Positions 1 to 6,431 of a DNA stretch of 8,965 nucleotides are shown in pieces. The notes beneath the pieces were generated by a model. It was not told where the DNA came from and searched no databases. It saw only the letters and a program-made list of their open reading frames with translations. How positions within the stretch are numbered: position 1 is the first letter of the stretch; each line of letters starts with the position of its first letter. The position numbers and the translations under genes are program-made. The DNA is from Spirosoma sp. (GTDB taxonomy: Bacteria; Bacteroidota; Bacteroidia; Cytophagales; Spirosomataceae): NCBI GenBank assembly GCA_025351545.1, contig JANXVQ010000092.1:1-8965 (forward strand), written 5' to 3'.

Positions 1-63
1 AAACGTAAGGCCCCGTTGCTTACGAAGTGTCCGCCAGGCAATTTTCAGGTAGTTCGTGAACAT
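1..63 (-). CDS. FtsX/MacB-family ABC permease, N-terminal fragment (third permease, cut by window edge)
   Basis: Reading the minus strand from an ATG at 63-61 gives 21 codons with no stop up to the window edge. The peptide begins MFTNYLKIAWRTLRK. This matches the N-terminal cytoplasmic helix of the two permeases upstream (MFRNYVKVALRTLWK and MFRNYVKIAIRSLLK), which comes just before the first membrane helix in this family. The start lies 95 nt after the stop of the preceding permease in the same direction, so it looks like the next gene of the operon. No clear Shine-Dalgarno precedes it, as is usual in Bacteroidota. Only the first few percent of an expected protein of about 800 residues is visible, so whether the gene is intact cannot be judged. 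The call rests on N-terminal similarity and context. Confidence 0.75.
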   Translation of the reverse strand, partial: MFTNYLKIAWRTLRKQRGLTF

Positions 64-81
64 GGAGTTGAGGTGATTTGT

Positions 82-157
82 GTAGAGACGCATACTTGCG
101 TCTCATACCCCGGATGGTTTTTGCTGACGCACAGGAGACGCAAGTATGCGTCTCTAC
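82..157. repeat. 76-bp double-hairpin palindromic repeat, copy 1
   Basis: The two 23-bp ends (82-104 and 135-157) are perfect inverted repeats, beginning GTAGAGACGC and ending GCGTCTCTAC. Each arm is itself a small hairpin (GAGACGCA, four-base loop, TGCGTCTC). The element can therefore fold as one long cruciform or as two stem-loops, like bacterial REP/BIME elements. The core between the arms contains CCCGGATGG and TTGCTGACGC. It lies 1 nt beyond the stop codon of the intact permease and 18 nt before the ATG of the next one. A homologous copy in opposite orientation is at 2707-2781. No transposase is nearby, so it is either mobilised in trans or a dispersed non-coding repeat. Confidence 0.85.
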
Positions 158-158
158 A

Positions 159-2591
159 TTATTCGGAACGTAATGATTTCACCGGATTCATCAAAGCGGC
201 TTTAATCGACTGAAAACTGACGGTTGCCAGGGCAATCACGATGGCCAGTGTACCCGCCAGCGCAAAGACCCACCATTCGATATCAATTTTGTAAGGAAAA
301 TCGGCCAGCCATTTGTCCATCGCCCACCAGGCAAGAGGAGAGGCAATTAAAATGGCCACTAATACCAGTTTCATGAAGTCTTTCGAGAGCAATGTAACGA
401 TGCTGGAAATGCTGGCACCCAGCACTTTGCGGATGCCAATTTCTTTTGTTCGCTGCTGAATCGATATCAGGGCAATAGAAAATAAACCCATGCACGACAA
501 CAGGATGGCAATGCCAGCCGCCGACGAGAAAATGGTCGATAAGCGCTGTTCTTTTTTGTACCATCGTTCGGTATTTTCATCCAGAAACGACCCAATAAAT
601 TCCTGTTTTGGCGCAACCGTCTTCCAGGCAGTTTTGATGGTTTCCATCGCGCCCGTCAGGTTCTGCGGGTTCACGCGAATGAGAACGTAGCTGATTGGCC
701 AATTTGACTGCATTTGCAACGCGATGGGTTGCGCTTCCTGATGCAGGGAATACAGGTTAAAATCTGACACGACGCCAACAATCTGAAACGGTTTATTGTC
801 TGGCTTGATAATTTTTCCAATTGGATTGGCTTCGCCCAGCTTCTTCGCCATACTTTGTGTAATCAGTATGTTGGTGCTCGAATCGGTGCCGAAGTCAGCG
901 CTGAAATCTCGTCCCTGCAATAGCTTGATACCCATTGTTTTCAGGTAATCGGTATCCACCCGAACCCAGTCGCAGGTAACCTCCCGTTTGCCATATAAAA
1001 AGCCGAACATCATGCGCGATGAGCTGCCATCCAGACCCGCCCCAACATTCACGCCCGAGCCCGATACGGCTGTGATGTTTGGTTGATTCGACAGTCGGTC
1101 GCGCATGGCTTTCAGGGCCACACTCCCATTAATCTCGTTGCCTATCGGAACACTAACCACCTGATCCTTATCCAGTCCCACCGGTTTTTGTTGGAGGTAG
1201 TTAACCTGCTGGCGCACGATCAACGTACAAACAATGAGCAGACAGGCAATGGTGAACTGGGTTACAATGAGCGAGTTGCGTAGCAACCCCGGCCGACTCA
1301 TTTTACCCCGGAGCGCCGGACCATTTCCTTTCAGTACCTCCACCGCGTTGAAGCGCGTCACGAACCACGATGGGTAACCTCCGGCCACCAACGTAATGAG
1401 CAGAAAACCCAGCCCTGTTACTAATAAAGCGCCAGGCTTCAGGAAATTATCCAGTGCTAAATGGCTTTGAAATAAGCGATTAAACGTCGGCAAAACCATG
1501 TAGGCCAAGCCTAATCCGATCAGCAGGGCGACGAGGCATAGCATTAGTGTTTCTCCCCAAATTTGGCCGAATAACTGCCACTGCTTTGCTCCTAAAGACT
1601 TCCGAACGCCCACTTCCCGCGCCCGGGAGAGCGATTGTGCAATGGTCAGGTTGATGAAATTGATACAGGCAATGGCCAGAATAAACAATCCAACGAGCAT
1701 CAGCGTGTAGATGTATGTCCGGCTAATGCCCTCACCATGTGTTGTTTCGGTGTCGAAATGCACGTCGCGCATCGGCTCAAGCAACAGGCTTTTCTGGAAG
1801 CCGAGTTCATTTTTGGGATGTCCTTGTTGTTTTTGATCTTTTATTTCCTGAGCAAAGTATTTCTCCATGAACGCCTGCGTCCGTCGTTGAAGCGTTTGCG
1901 GGTCCGTACCGGCTTTTAGTTTTATGTATACGTCATGATTGCCAAAATCCCAGCGGCTTTTATTCTCCTGATATTCAGCCGCGTTGTCGCTGCGGATGAG
2001 TGCATCGTAAGTGAATGTGGAGTTTTTAGGTGCATTGCTCACAATCCCCGAGACCGTAAACGACTGCCAGATTCCATTCATTCGGAGTTGGAGTGGCTTG
2101 CCTATTGGATCTTCTTTTCCGAACACATCCTGGGCCATGTTCTCGCTGATGACAATGTCACTCAGGCTATTCATGGCTGTCTTTGAGCTCCCTTTCTGAA
2201 GCGGAAACGTAAACATATGCAGGAAATCGGCATCTACCAGTCTGACATCCTTTCCAAATGTCCGGTCGTTTCGCCGAAAGCTGGCGCTCCGGTTAAAAAA
2301 CCGGGAGATTCCTTCGATCTCTGGAAACTCGGCTTTGAGCGCTGGTGAGATGGGGAAAGGCATTGTGCCGCCTTTATTGGGCGTACCATCGCGGTTGGTC
2401 GTCAGGAAATTCAGCCGGAAGATTCGGTCGGCATCGGTGTGAAACGTGTCGTACGACAGCTCAAACGTAGCGGTCAGAAATAGCAGCACACACGTACCAA
2501 ATGCAACCGATAAGCCAACGATGTTGATTAGCGCGTGCGTCCGGTTTTTCCAGAGTGTGCGCAGGGCGACTTTGACGTAATTGCGGAACAT
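159..2591 (-). CDS. FtsX/MacB-family ABC transporter permease, full length
   Basis: This 810-residue membrane protein has the duplicated layout of large Bacteroidota FtsX permeases. It has a first membrane helix (about 21-43), a periplasmic MacB core-like domain (about 50-285), three helices (about 293-315, 343-366, 385-410), another helix (about 437-460), a second periplasmic domain (about 465-685), and three final helices (about 688-710, 738-758, 772-793). Both FtsX cytoplasmic signatures are present, AREVGVRKSLGA near 325 and TKEIGIRKVLGA near 715; these contact the ATPase. The C-terminus ends NPVKSLRSE, usual for the family. The ATG at 2591 aligns with the starts of its neighbours. It is expected to work with the adaptor and ATPase encoded upstream, moving a substrate out of the inner membrane or periplasm by mechanotransmission. 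The substrate cannot be inferred. Because the first permease is damaged, this may be the main working subunit here. Confidence 0.93.
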   Translation of the reverse strand: MFRNYVKVALRTLWKNRTHALINIVGLSVAFGTCVLLFLTATFELSYDTFHTDADRIFRLNFLTTNRDGTPNKGGTMPFPISPALKAEFPEIEGISRFFNRSASFRRNDRTFGKDVRLVDADFLHMFTFPLQKGSSKTAMNSLSDIVISENMAQDVFGKEDPIGKPLQLRMNGIWQSFTVSGIVSNAPKNSTFTYDALIRSDNAAEYQENKSRWDFGNHDVYIKLKAGTDPQTLQRRTQAFMEKYFAQEIKDQKQQGHPKNELGFQKSLLLEPMRDVHFDTETTHGEGISRTYIYTLMLVGLFILAIACINFINLTIAQSLSRAREVGVRKSLGAKQWQLFGQIWGETLMLCLVALLIGLGLAYMVLPTFNRLFQSHLALDNFLKPGALLVTGLGFLLITLVAGGYPSWFVTRFNAVEVLKGNGPALRGKMSRPGLLRNSLIVTQFTIACLLIVCTLIVRQQVNYLQQKPVGLDKDQVVSVPIGNEINGSVALKAMRDRLSNQPNITAVSGSGVNVGAGLDGSSSRMMFGFLYGKREVTCDWVRVDTDYLKTMGIKLLQGRDFSADFGTDSSTNILITQSMAKKLGEANPIGKIIKPDNKPFQIVGVVSDFNLYSLHQEAQPIALQMQSNWPISYVLIRVNPQNLTGAMETIKTAWKTVAPKQEFIGSFLDENTERWYKKEQRLSTIFSSAAGIAILLSCMGLFSIALISIQQRTKEIGIRKVLGASISSIVTLLSKDFMKLVLVAILIASPLAWWAMDKWLADFPYKIDIEWWVFALAGTLAIVIALATVSFQSIKAALMNPVKSLRSE

Positions 2592-2706
2592 GAACGTTTA
2601 TGGTATGTTTGTTGAAATCCCTGTTAACTATTGAAAACGGTATCGGGGAAGGCTTCGCTACTTCCTTTTCCGAAATCTTCCAACTCGATCTGAACGCGTT
2701 TTATTC

Positions 2707-2781
2707 GTAGAGACACGTATTCGCGTCTCATTCGCGTCAGCAAGGCCATCCGGGAAATGAAACGCGAGTACGCGTCTCTAC
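2707..2781. repeat. 75-bp double-hairpin palindromic repeat, copy 2 (inverted relative to copy 1)
   Basis: The reverse complement of this segment aligns end to end with the repeat at 82-157 at about 80 percent identity by eye, with one gap. It shares the GTAGAGACGC ends, the CCCGGATGG core and TTGCTGACGC. Its own arms (2707-2729 and 2759-2781) pair at 20 of 23 positions, so it is more degraded than copy 1. It sits in the gap between the decayed first permease and the second permease. Its right end directly abuts the last recognisable coding remnant of the first permease. Whether it inserted there and removed the original C-terminus, or came after decay, cannot be told from this window. Confidence 0.85.
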
Positions 2782-2929
2782 ATCTCGTTACCGGTCACCG
2801 TCAGGAAGGCGATTGCTATGGCGGAAACACCTCTGCCACACCGAAAACCCACCACGCTAGATCAGTCTGGTAAGCGAACGTGCCGAGCCAACGGCTCAAC
2901 GCCCACCAGGCCAGGGGCGAGGCTAGCTT
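2782..2929 (-). pseudogene. Out-of-frame C-terminal remnant of the first FtsX permease
   Basis: In a frame different from the open frame that ends at 2862, the minus strand from 2929 reads KLASPLAWWALSRWLGTFAY and then QTDLAWWVFGVA. This aligns with the final helices of the intact permease (IASPLAWWAMDKWLADFPYK, then IEWWVFALAG). After GVA the match moves by one base near 2832-2833 into VSAIAIAFLTV, corresponding to LAIVIALATVSF. The simplest reading is a one-base deletion. The expected last 18 or so residues (FQSIKAAL...SLRSE) are missing, and the sequence runs straight into the repeat at 2781. This stretch cannot be translated as the end of the upstream reading frame, so it is a molecular fossil of the original gene end. 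Confidence 0.8.
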
Positions 2930-4202
2930 TGCCGGCCCATAGGCCGGGGCCGAACTGAAGGCGACCTTTCAAAATCTTTATCGGTTGTAGCAACGACAGG
3001 AAAAGAGCCGGATAACTGCCTGATAAAAAGCCCGTCATAATCACCAGCGCCAGAATGATAAGCCAGAGGGCCGGTTCTGCCAGATCGAGCGTTAGCTGCT
3101 TCTCAAACACAGTGTTGAACGTTGGCAATACGAACCAAACCAACGTCAGCGCCAGAATAGCCGCTAGCAAACTCGTCATGACCGACTCGCTCAGGAATTG
3201 CCCCACCAACGACGACCGCATTGCACCAACCACTTTTCGAACGCCAACTTCCTTAGCCCGTGTTGACGAACGGGCGGTAGCTAAATTCATAAAGTTAATG
3301 CAGGCAATCAGCAAAATAAACAGCGCGACAATCGAAAAAACGCGGACATAGGCAATTCGGCCACCAACGGATTTGCCATTCTTATAGTCGCCGTACAGGT
3401 GTAGATCGGTGATTGGTTGCAGGTTTGGTAAGCCGCTCTCAAAGTTTTTACCAGCGAAGTGCGGATAAATACCTTTCATCGCAGCTTCTGCCTGCGACAG
3501 CGTAGTCTTTGGCTTCAACCGGACAAATGTCTGAAACCCGTTATTTCCCCATTTTTTCATCCCCTGCCCCTGTACTTTCCAGTTCGCCAGCCAGTCGAAT
3601 TGAAGCGTAGAATTGGTCGGCAAATCTTCGATTACGGCGCCAACGGTGTAAAACTTATCGTTGTCGAGTTGAAGCGTTTTGCCCAGTGCCAGTCCGTTCG
3701 GGAAATACTTTTCAGCCAGTTTACGGGTAATAATAATCTTGTCGGGCTGAGCGAGTGCGGCTTTAGGATCGCCGTAGAGCGCGGGTAGATCGAACACGCC
3801 AAAGAAGTCGGCCGTAGCAAAATGGCCTTTTTCTTTTGCCGTTTTTTCGCCGAGCAGGCCACCCGTTACCTTGATCAGGTATTCGGGTCCGTAGTTGATT
3901 TTGGTTACGGCGGCAACTTCCGGTACGTCTTTTGCAATGGCTTCCTGCAATGGGCCGGGCGTAACGAAGTTGGTGCCAATTATGCCCGTATTTGGGTCTG
4001 GAAAATTCACCCGGACGAAACAGATAGCATCGGCATTGGGCAGGAAGCGGTCGTAACGAAGTTCATCCTTCACCCATAAACCAATGAGCAGGCTGCACGC
4101 CATGCCAAGGGCCAGCCCAAACACGTTAATGCCTGAGTAGAGTTTGTTTTTAAGCAAACTCCGAATTGCGATTTTGACGTAATTTCGGAACATGGTTGTC
4201 AT
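2862..4202 (-). pseudogene. FtsX/MacB-family ABC permease, truncated by internal deletion and frameshift
   Basis: The open frame encodes 446 residues. Residues 1 to about 420 look like the N-terminal half of an FtsX permease. They include a first membrane helix near 25-44, a MacB-like periplasmic domain near 50-285, three helices (about 287-308, 338-360, 378-402), the AKEVGVRKVVGA coupling segment near 316-327, and QPIKILKG at 406-413. The last 26 or so residues (LWAGKASLAPGLVG onward) do not resemble the family. They are an out-of-frame reading of DNA that in another frame encodes the family C-terminus. Compared with the 810-residue neighbour, about 320 residues are absent: the fifth helix, the second periplasmic domain, and the sixth and most of the seventh helix. 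The start may be the second ATG at 4193, which gives MFRNYVK as in the neighbours. The product could still insert in the membrane, but as a full-type permease it is broken. A functional half-size permease is possible but unlikely. Confidence 0.8.
2932..2947. repeat. GC-rich 6-bp hairpin at the inferred deletion junction
   Basis: CCGGCC and GGCCGG are separated by four bases, giving a perfect 6-bp stem. The hairpin falls where in-frame similarity to the permease family stops and the out-of-frame C-terminal remnant begins a few bases further on. It is therefore a candidate deletion endpoint rather than a regulatory site. Confidence 0.5.
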
Positions 4203-4203
4203 G

Positions 4204-4220
4204 CCGACTGGTCCAGTCGG
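4204..4220. promoter_or_regulatory. 17-bp perfect palindrome just upstream of the first permease start
   Basis: CCGACTGG, a central T, and CCAGTCGG form a perfect dyad with 8-bp arms. It ends one base before the outer ATG (4202-4200) and ten bases before the more likely inner ATG (4193). As RNA it could form a 7-bp stem with a 3-nt loop covering the ribosome-loading region. As DNA it has the symmetry of a repressor site, but its position inside an operon, 46 nt past the ATPase stop, fits a translational or mRNA-processing element better. Its function is not established by the sequence. Confidence 0.45.
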
Positions 4221-4266
4221 TTGGTAAAAATGAGTGGTAAGAAATGCCGGCCAGCCTTTGCCGTTG

Positions 4267-4944
4267 TTACACGTGGAAATTTTCCGTTACCACTTTGCCA
4301 TCGAATAAATTCACAATGCGGTGAGCGAAACCAGCATCGTAAGGTGAGTGCGTCACCATGATGATTGTGGTGCCTTCGTCGTTCAACTCACCGAGCAGTT
4401 TCATTACTTCTTCGCCGTTTTTGGAATCGAGGTTTCCCGTCGGTTCATCGGCCAGAATCAGCTTGGGCTTAGCCACAACGGCCCGCGCAATAGCTGTCCG
4501 TTGCTGCTGACCGCCAGATAGTTGCTGTGGAAAGTGATTGCGCCGGTGCATAATGCTCATGCGTTCCAGCGATTCTTCAACGCGTTTTTTTCGCTCGTCG
4601 GGGGGCGTTTTCAGGTATAGCAATGGCAGTTCGACGTTTTCATAAACGGTTAATTCGTCGATCAGGTTGAAGCTCTGAAAGACGAACCCGATAGATCCTT
4701 TGCGAAGCTGTGCCCGTTGACGTTCGGTCATTTTGGCAACCTCTGTTCCGTAGAAGTTGTATTCGCCCTCACTGGGATTATCCAACAGGCCTAAAATATT
4801 GAGCAGCGTGGATTTGCCGCAGCCCGACGGGCCCATGATAGCCACGAACTCGCCGTCTTTAACATCCATATTGATGCCATTGAGGGCGGTGGTTTCTACT
4901 TCTTCGGTCGAGAAGAGTTTCTGAAGATTAACTGTCTGGATCAT
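4267..4944 (-). CDS. MacB/LolD-type ABC transporter ATP-binding protein
   Basis: This 225-residue cytoplasmic nucleotide-binding subunit has every motif needed for ATP hydrolysis. Walker A is GPSGCGKST (38-46), the Q-loop glutamine is in FVFQSFNLI (Q90), the signature is LSGGQ (142-146), Walker B with its catalytic glutamate is LILADE (162-167), the D-loop follows as NLD (171-173), and the switch histidine is H199 in VTHS. The length and the DEPTGNLDS block are typical of the MacB/LolD/FtsE subfamily that pairs with FtsX-type permeases, and there is no fused transmembrane domain as in MacB proper. The ATG at 4944 gives the usual N-terminus (MIQTVNLQKLF). The gene begins 56 nt after the adaptor stop and is followed by the permeases. 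Its expected role is to drive the permeases through cycles of dimerisation. No defects are visible. Confidence 0.96.
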   Translation of the reverse strand: MIQTVNLQKLFSTEEVETTALNGINMDVKDGEFVAIMGPSGCGKSTLLNILGLLDNPSEGEYNFYGTEVAKMTERQRAQLRKGSIGFVFQSFNLIDELTVYENVELPLLYLKTPPDERKKRVEESLERMSIMHRRNHFPQQLSGGQQQRTAIARAVVAKPKLILADEPTGNLDSKNGEEVMKLLGELNDEGTTIIMVTHSPYDAGFAHRIVNLFDGKVVTENFHV

Positions 4945-4960
4945 ATCGTTTGGTGGTCAT

Positions 4961-4990
4961 GATGGCACGAGGCTGGAGCCTCGCGCCATC
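4961..4990. repeat. 30-bp near-perfect hairpin between adaptor and ATPase genes
   Basis: GATGGC (4961-4966) and CGAGGCT (4968-4974) pair with AGCCTCG (4977-4983) and GCCATC (4985-4990). The stem spans 14 positions with a single A-C mismatch and only a two-base centre. It fills more than half of the 56-nt gap between the two genes. It has no U-run, so it is not a standard intrinsic terminator. It looks like a short dispersed palindromic unit, or an mRNA-stabilising or partial-attenuation element that could set adaptor levels apart from those of the transporter. Confidence 0.7.
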
Positions 4991-5000
4991 TGATCAATGT

Positions 5001-6248
5001 TTAAAATTCAAGAACTTCGTTGTCGCCAAAGTTTTCGTAGGAGCTCGTGATCACTTGCTCGCCGGGTTCCAGACCAGTAAGAACTTCGTAGAACTCTGGA
5101 TTTTTGCGCCCCAGCGTGATTGGTCGTTTCAGTGCTCGTTTGCCCGACTTGTCCACTACGTACACCCAGTTGCCGCCGGTGTCGGAGAAGAAGCCGCCAA
5201 CGGGCAGGAGCGTCGCTTTAGCCGCTTTACCCAATTCCAGCTGAATAGGCGACGACTGGCCGCGTTTGATACCTTCCGGTGTTCCCTGCGGAAAGATCAT
5301 ATCCACCTCGAAACGACCGCTTTTTACTTCGGGATAAACCCGGCTAATGGCGAGTTCATGCATTTTTCCGTTGAACTCAAATGATCCTTTCAGGCCTGAA
5401 AATACCCGGCTAATGTAATGTTCATCGACGCCAACGCGCATTTTGAAACCGTTCAGGTCATCAATTTGCCCAATGTTCTGGCCCCGGTTAATATTCGAAC
5501 CAACTTCCACATCGATGCTCGATAATTGACCCGATACCGGTGCTTTTACGACCAGATTATCCAGTGTCTGCTGCCAAAGAGCCACATTTCGCTGTGTACG
5601 TTGTAAGGTGCCTTCAAGTTGTTTGATCTGAAATTTTGCGTTTTCCTCTTGATATTTCTGCGTTTCGATTTCGATGGCACGCTGGGATGTTAGTCGTTCG
5701 TAAGCGCGTTTCGCTTTCAGATAGTCTTCTTCCGACACGACTTTATCTATGTACAACTTCTCCTGACGCTCGTAGGTGTCTTTCGTCTGTGAAATCTGGG
5801 CATCTACATCAGCCAGGGTTTTACGCAGCGTAAATCGTTCGATCTGTATCCGTTGGCGGGTATTTTGCAGATCATTCACGAGTCGGTTTGCCTCTGTTTC
5901 CGACTGTAAAAAGCTCAGTTTCAGACTCTGGTTTTCGAGTTTCAGTAAAACCTCGCCCTGCTTTACCGTGTTGCCGCCTTCAACTAGTTTTTGGGTTACA
6001 TAACCTCCTTCAATGGCATCTAACCGGATAGTTTTCAGAGGTTGTACAACGCCCGTTACCGCAATGAAATCCTCAAAAGGCCCCGTTGCAACGCTCGATA
6101 TGGTTATTTTGTCTTTTTCGACATTGAGCTTCGATCGACGGTCAGCGAAGAAGAATGTGTAAGCTAGCAAGCTTATTACCAACGTGCTACCGCCAAAAAT
6201 AGCCATGCGTTGGGTTGTCCAGAAACGTTTAGGTAATACGCGATCCAT
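5001..6248 (-). CDS. HlyD/MacA-type periplasmic adaptor (membrane fusion) protein
   Basis: With the start at 6248 the protein has 415 residues and begins MDRVLPKRFWTTQR, a family-like short cytoplasmic tail. One membrane helix follows (about 15-35). Next comes the first half of the lipoyl/barrel-sandwich region (about 60-110; GGYVTQKLVEGGNTVKQGEV) and a long charged alpha-helical hairpin (about 115-230). The returning lipoyl half contains VKAPVSGQLSSIDVEVG, and then come the beta-barrel and membrane-proximal domains. An upstream extension is open as far as a TTG at 6365, with another ATG at 6344. I prefer 6248 because the extra 39 residues are serine-, alanine- and arginine-rich, resemble no part of the family, and would precede the membrane anchor. 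The protein should bridge the inner-membrane permease to an outer-membrane channel, probably TolC-like, which is not in this window. The gene leads the transport operon. Confidence 0.92.
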   Translation of the reverse strand: MDRVLPKRFWTTQRMAIFGGSTLVISLLAYTFFFADRRSKLNVEKDKITISSVATGPFEDFIAVTGVVQPLKTIRLDAIEGGYVTQKLVEGGNTVKQGEVLLKLENQSLKLSFLQSETEANRLVNDLQNTRQRIQIERFTLRKTLADVDAQISQTKDTYERQEKLYIDKVVSEEDYLKAKRAYERLTSQRAIEIETQKYQEENAKFQIKQLEGTLQRTQRNVALWQQTLDNLVVKAPVSGQLSSIDVEVGSNINRGQNIGQIDDLNGFKMRVGVDEHYISRVFSGLKGSFEFNGKMHELAISRVYPEVKSGRFEVDMIFPQGTPEGIKRGQSSPIQLELGKAAKATLLPVGGFFSDTGGNWVYVVDKSGKRALKRPITLGRKNPEFYEVLTGLEPGEQVITSSYENFGDNEVLEF

Positions 6249-6360
6249 TAGTTTAACAGACGGATGAGGGAAAGACTGGGCCGCCGGAGCGGTAAAAGAG
6301 CGAAAACGGTCTGCTGTTGCAATACGTATTGGCTCTGAACTCATTCGCTCAAAGCAGTAT

Positions 6361-6376
6361 GCCAATAGTCATGCCA
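6361..6376 (-). promoter_or_regulatory. Possible sigma-54-like promoter for the efflux operon
   Basis: On the minus strand the sequence TTGGCATGACTATTGGCA (6377-6360) resembles the sigma-54 consensus TTGGCACG-N4-TTGCA. It has a good -24 block (TGGCA) and correct spacing, but the -12 block reads TTGG instead of TTGC. The match is imperfect and could be chance. Support comes from context: an NtrC-family regulator, the class that activates sigma-54, is encoded 2 kb away, and dyad sites lie about 70 bp upstream. Transcription would begin near 6350, leaving about 100 nt of leader before the preferred adaptor start. Confidence 0.3.
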
Positions 6377-6405
6377 ATCGGAGTGGTGTTCTGATTTTCA
6401 GTAAT

Positions 6406-6425
6406 TTAGCCTATAATCAGGCTAA
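6406..6425. promoter_or_regulatory. 7-bp inverted repeat upstream of the adaptor gene
   Basis: TTAGCCT and AGGCTAA flank the six bases ATAATC in a perfect dyad. It lies in the gap between the glycosyltransferase stop and the adaptor start, between the GTCCG dyads and the putative promoter. It could be an operator. It has only a short T-run on either side, so a weak terminator for the glycosyltransferase transcript is possible but not convincing. Confidence 0.35.
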
Positions 6426-6431
6426 TTTCGT

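Noticed and set aside
4..24. 6-bp hairpin CGTAAG...CTTACG at the left edge.
   Set aside because: It lies inside the coding start of the third permease and is short enough to be chance.
82..157. CRISPR array or intrinsic terminator.
   Set aside because: There are only two inverted arms with no repeated spacer units, so it is not CRISPR. There is no T-run after the stem in the direction of transcription, so it is not a standard terminator.
1635..1919. 94-codon plus-strand open frame inside the second permease.
   Set aside because: It is antisense to conserved FtsX sequence and has no domain or start context of its own.
2862..4202. Reading the first permease as a genuine half-size, four-helix FtsX protein.
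   Set aside because: The C-terminal 26 residues are an out-of-frame reading of DNA that encodes the family C-terminus, which indicates decay rather than a natural short form.
4950..5384. 144-codon plus-strand open frame antisense to the adaptor gene.
   Set aside because: It is the shadow of a strongly supported gene, with no recognisable domain and a biased, aromatic- and Arg-rich composition.
6249..6365. N-terminal extension of the adaptor from a TTG at 6365 or an ATG at 6344.
   Set aside because: The added residues do not resemble the family, would precede the membrane anchor, and overlap promoter-like sequence. The ATG at 6248 gives the expected short cytoplasmic tail.
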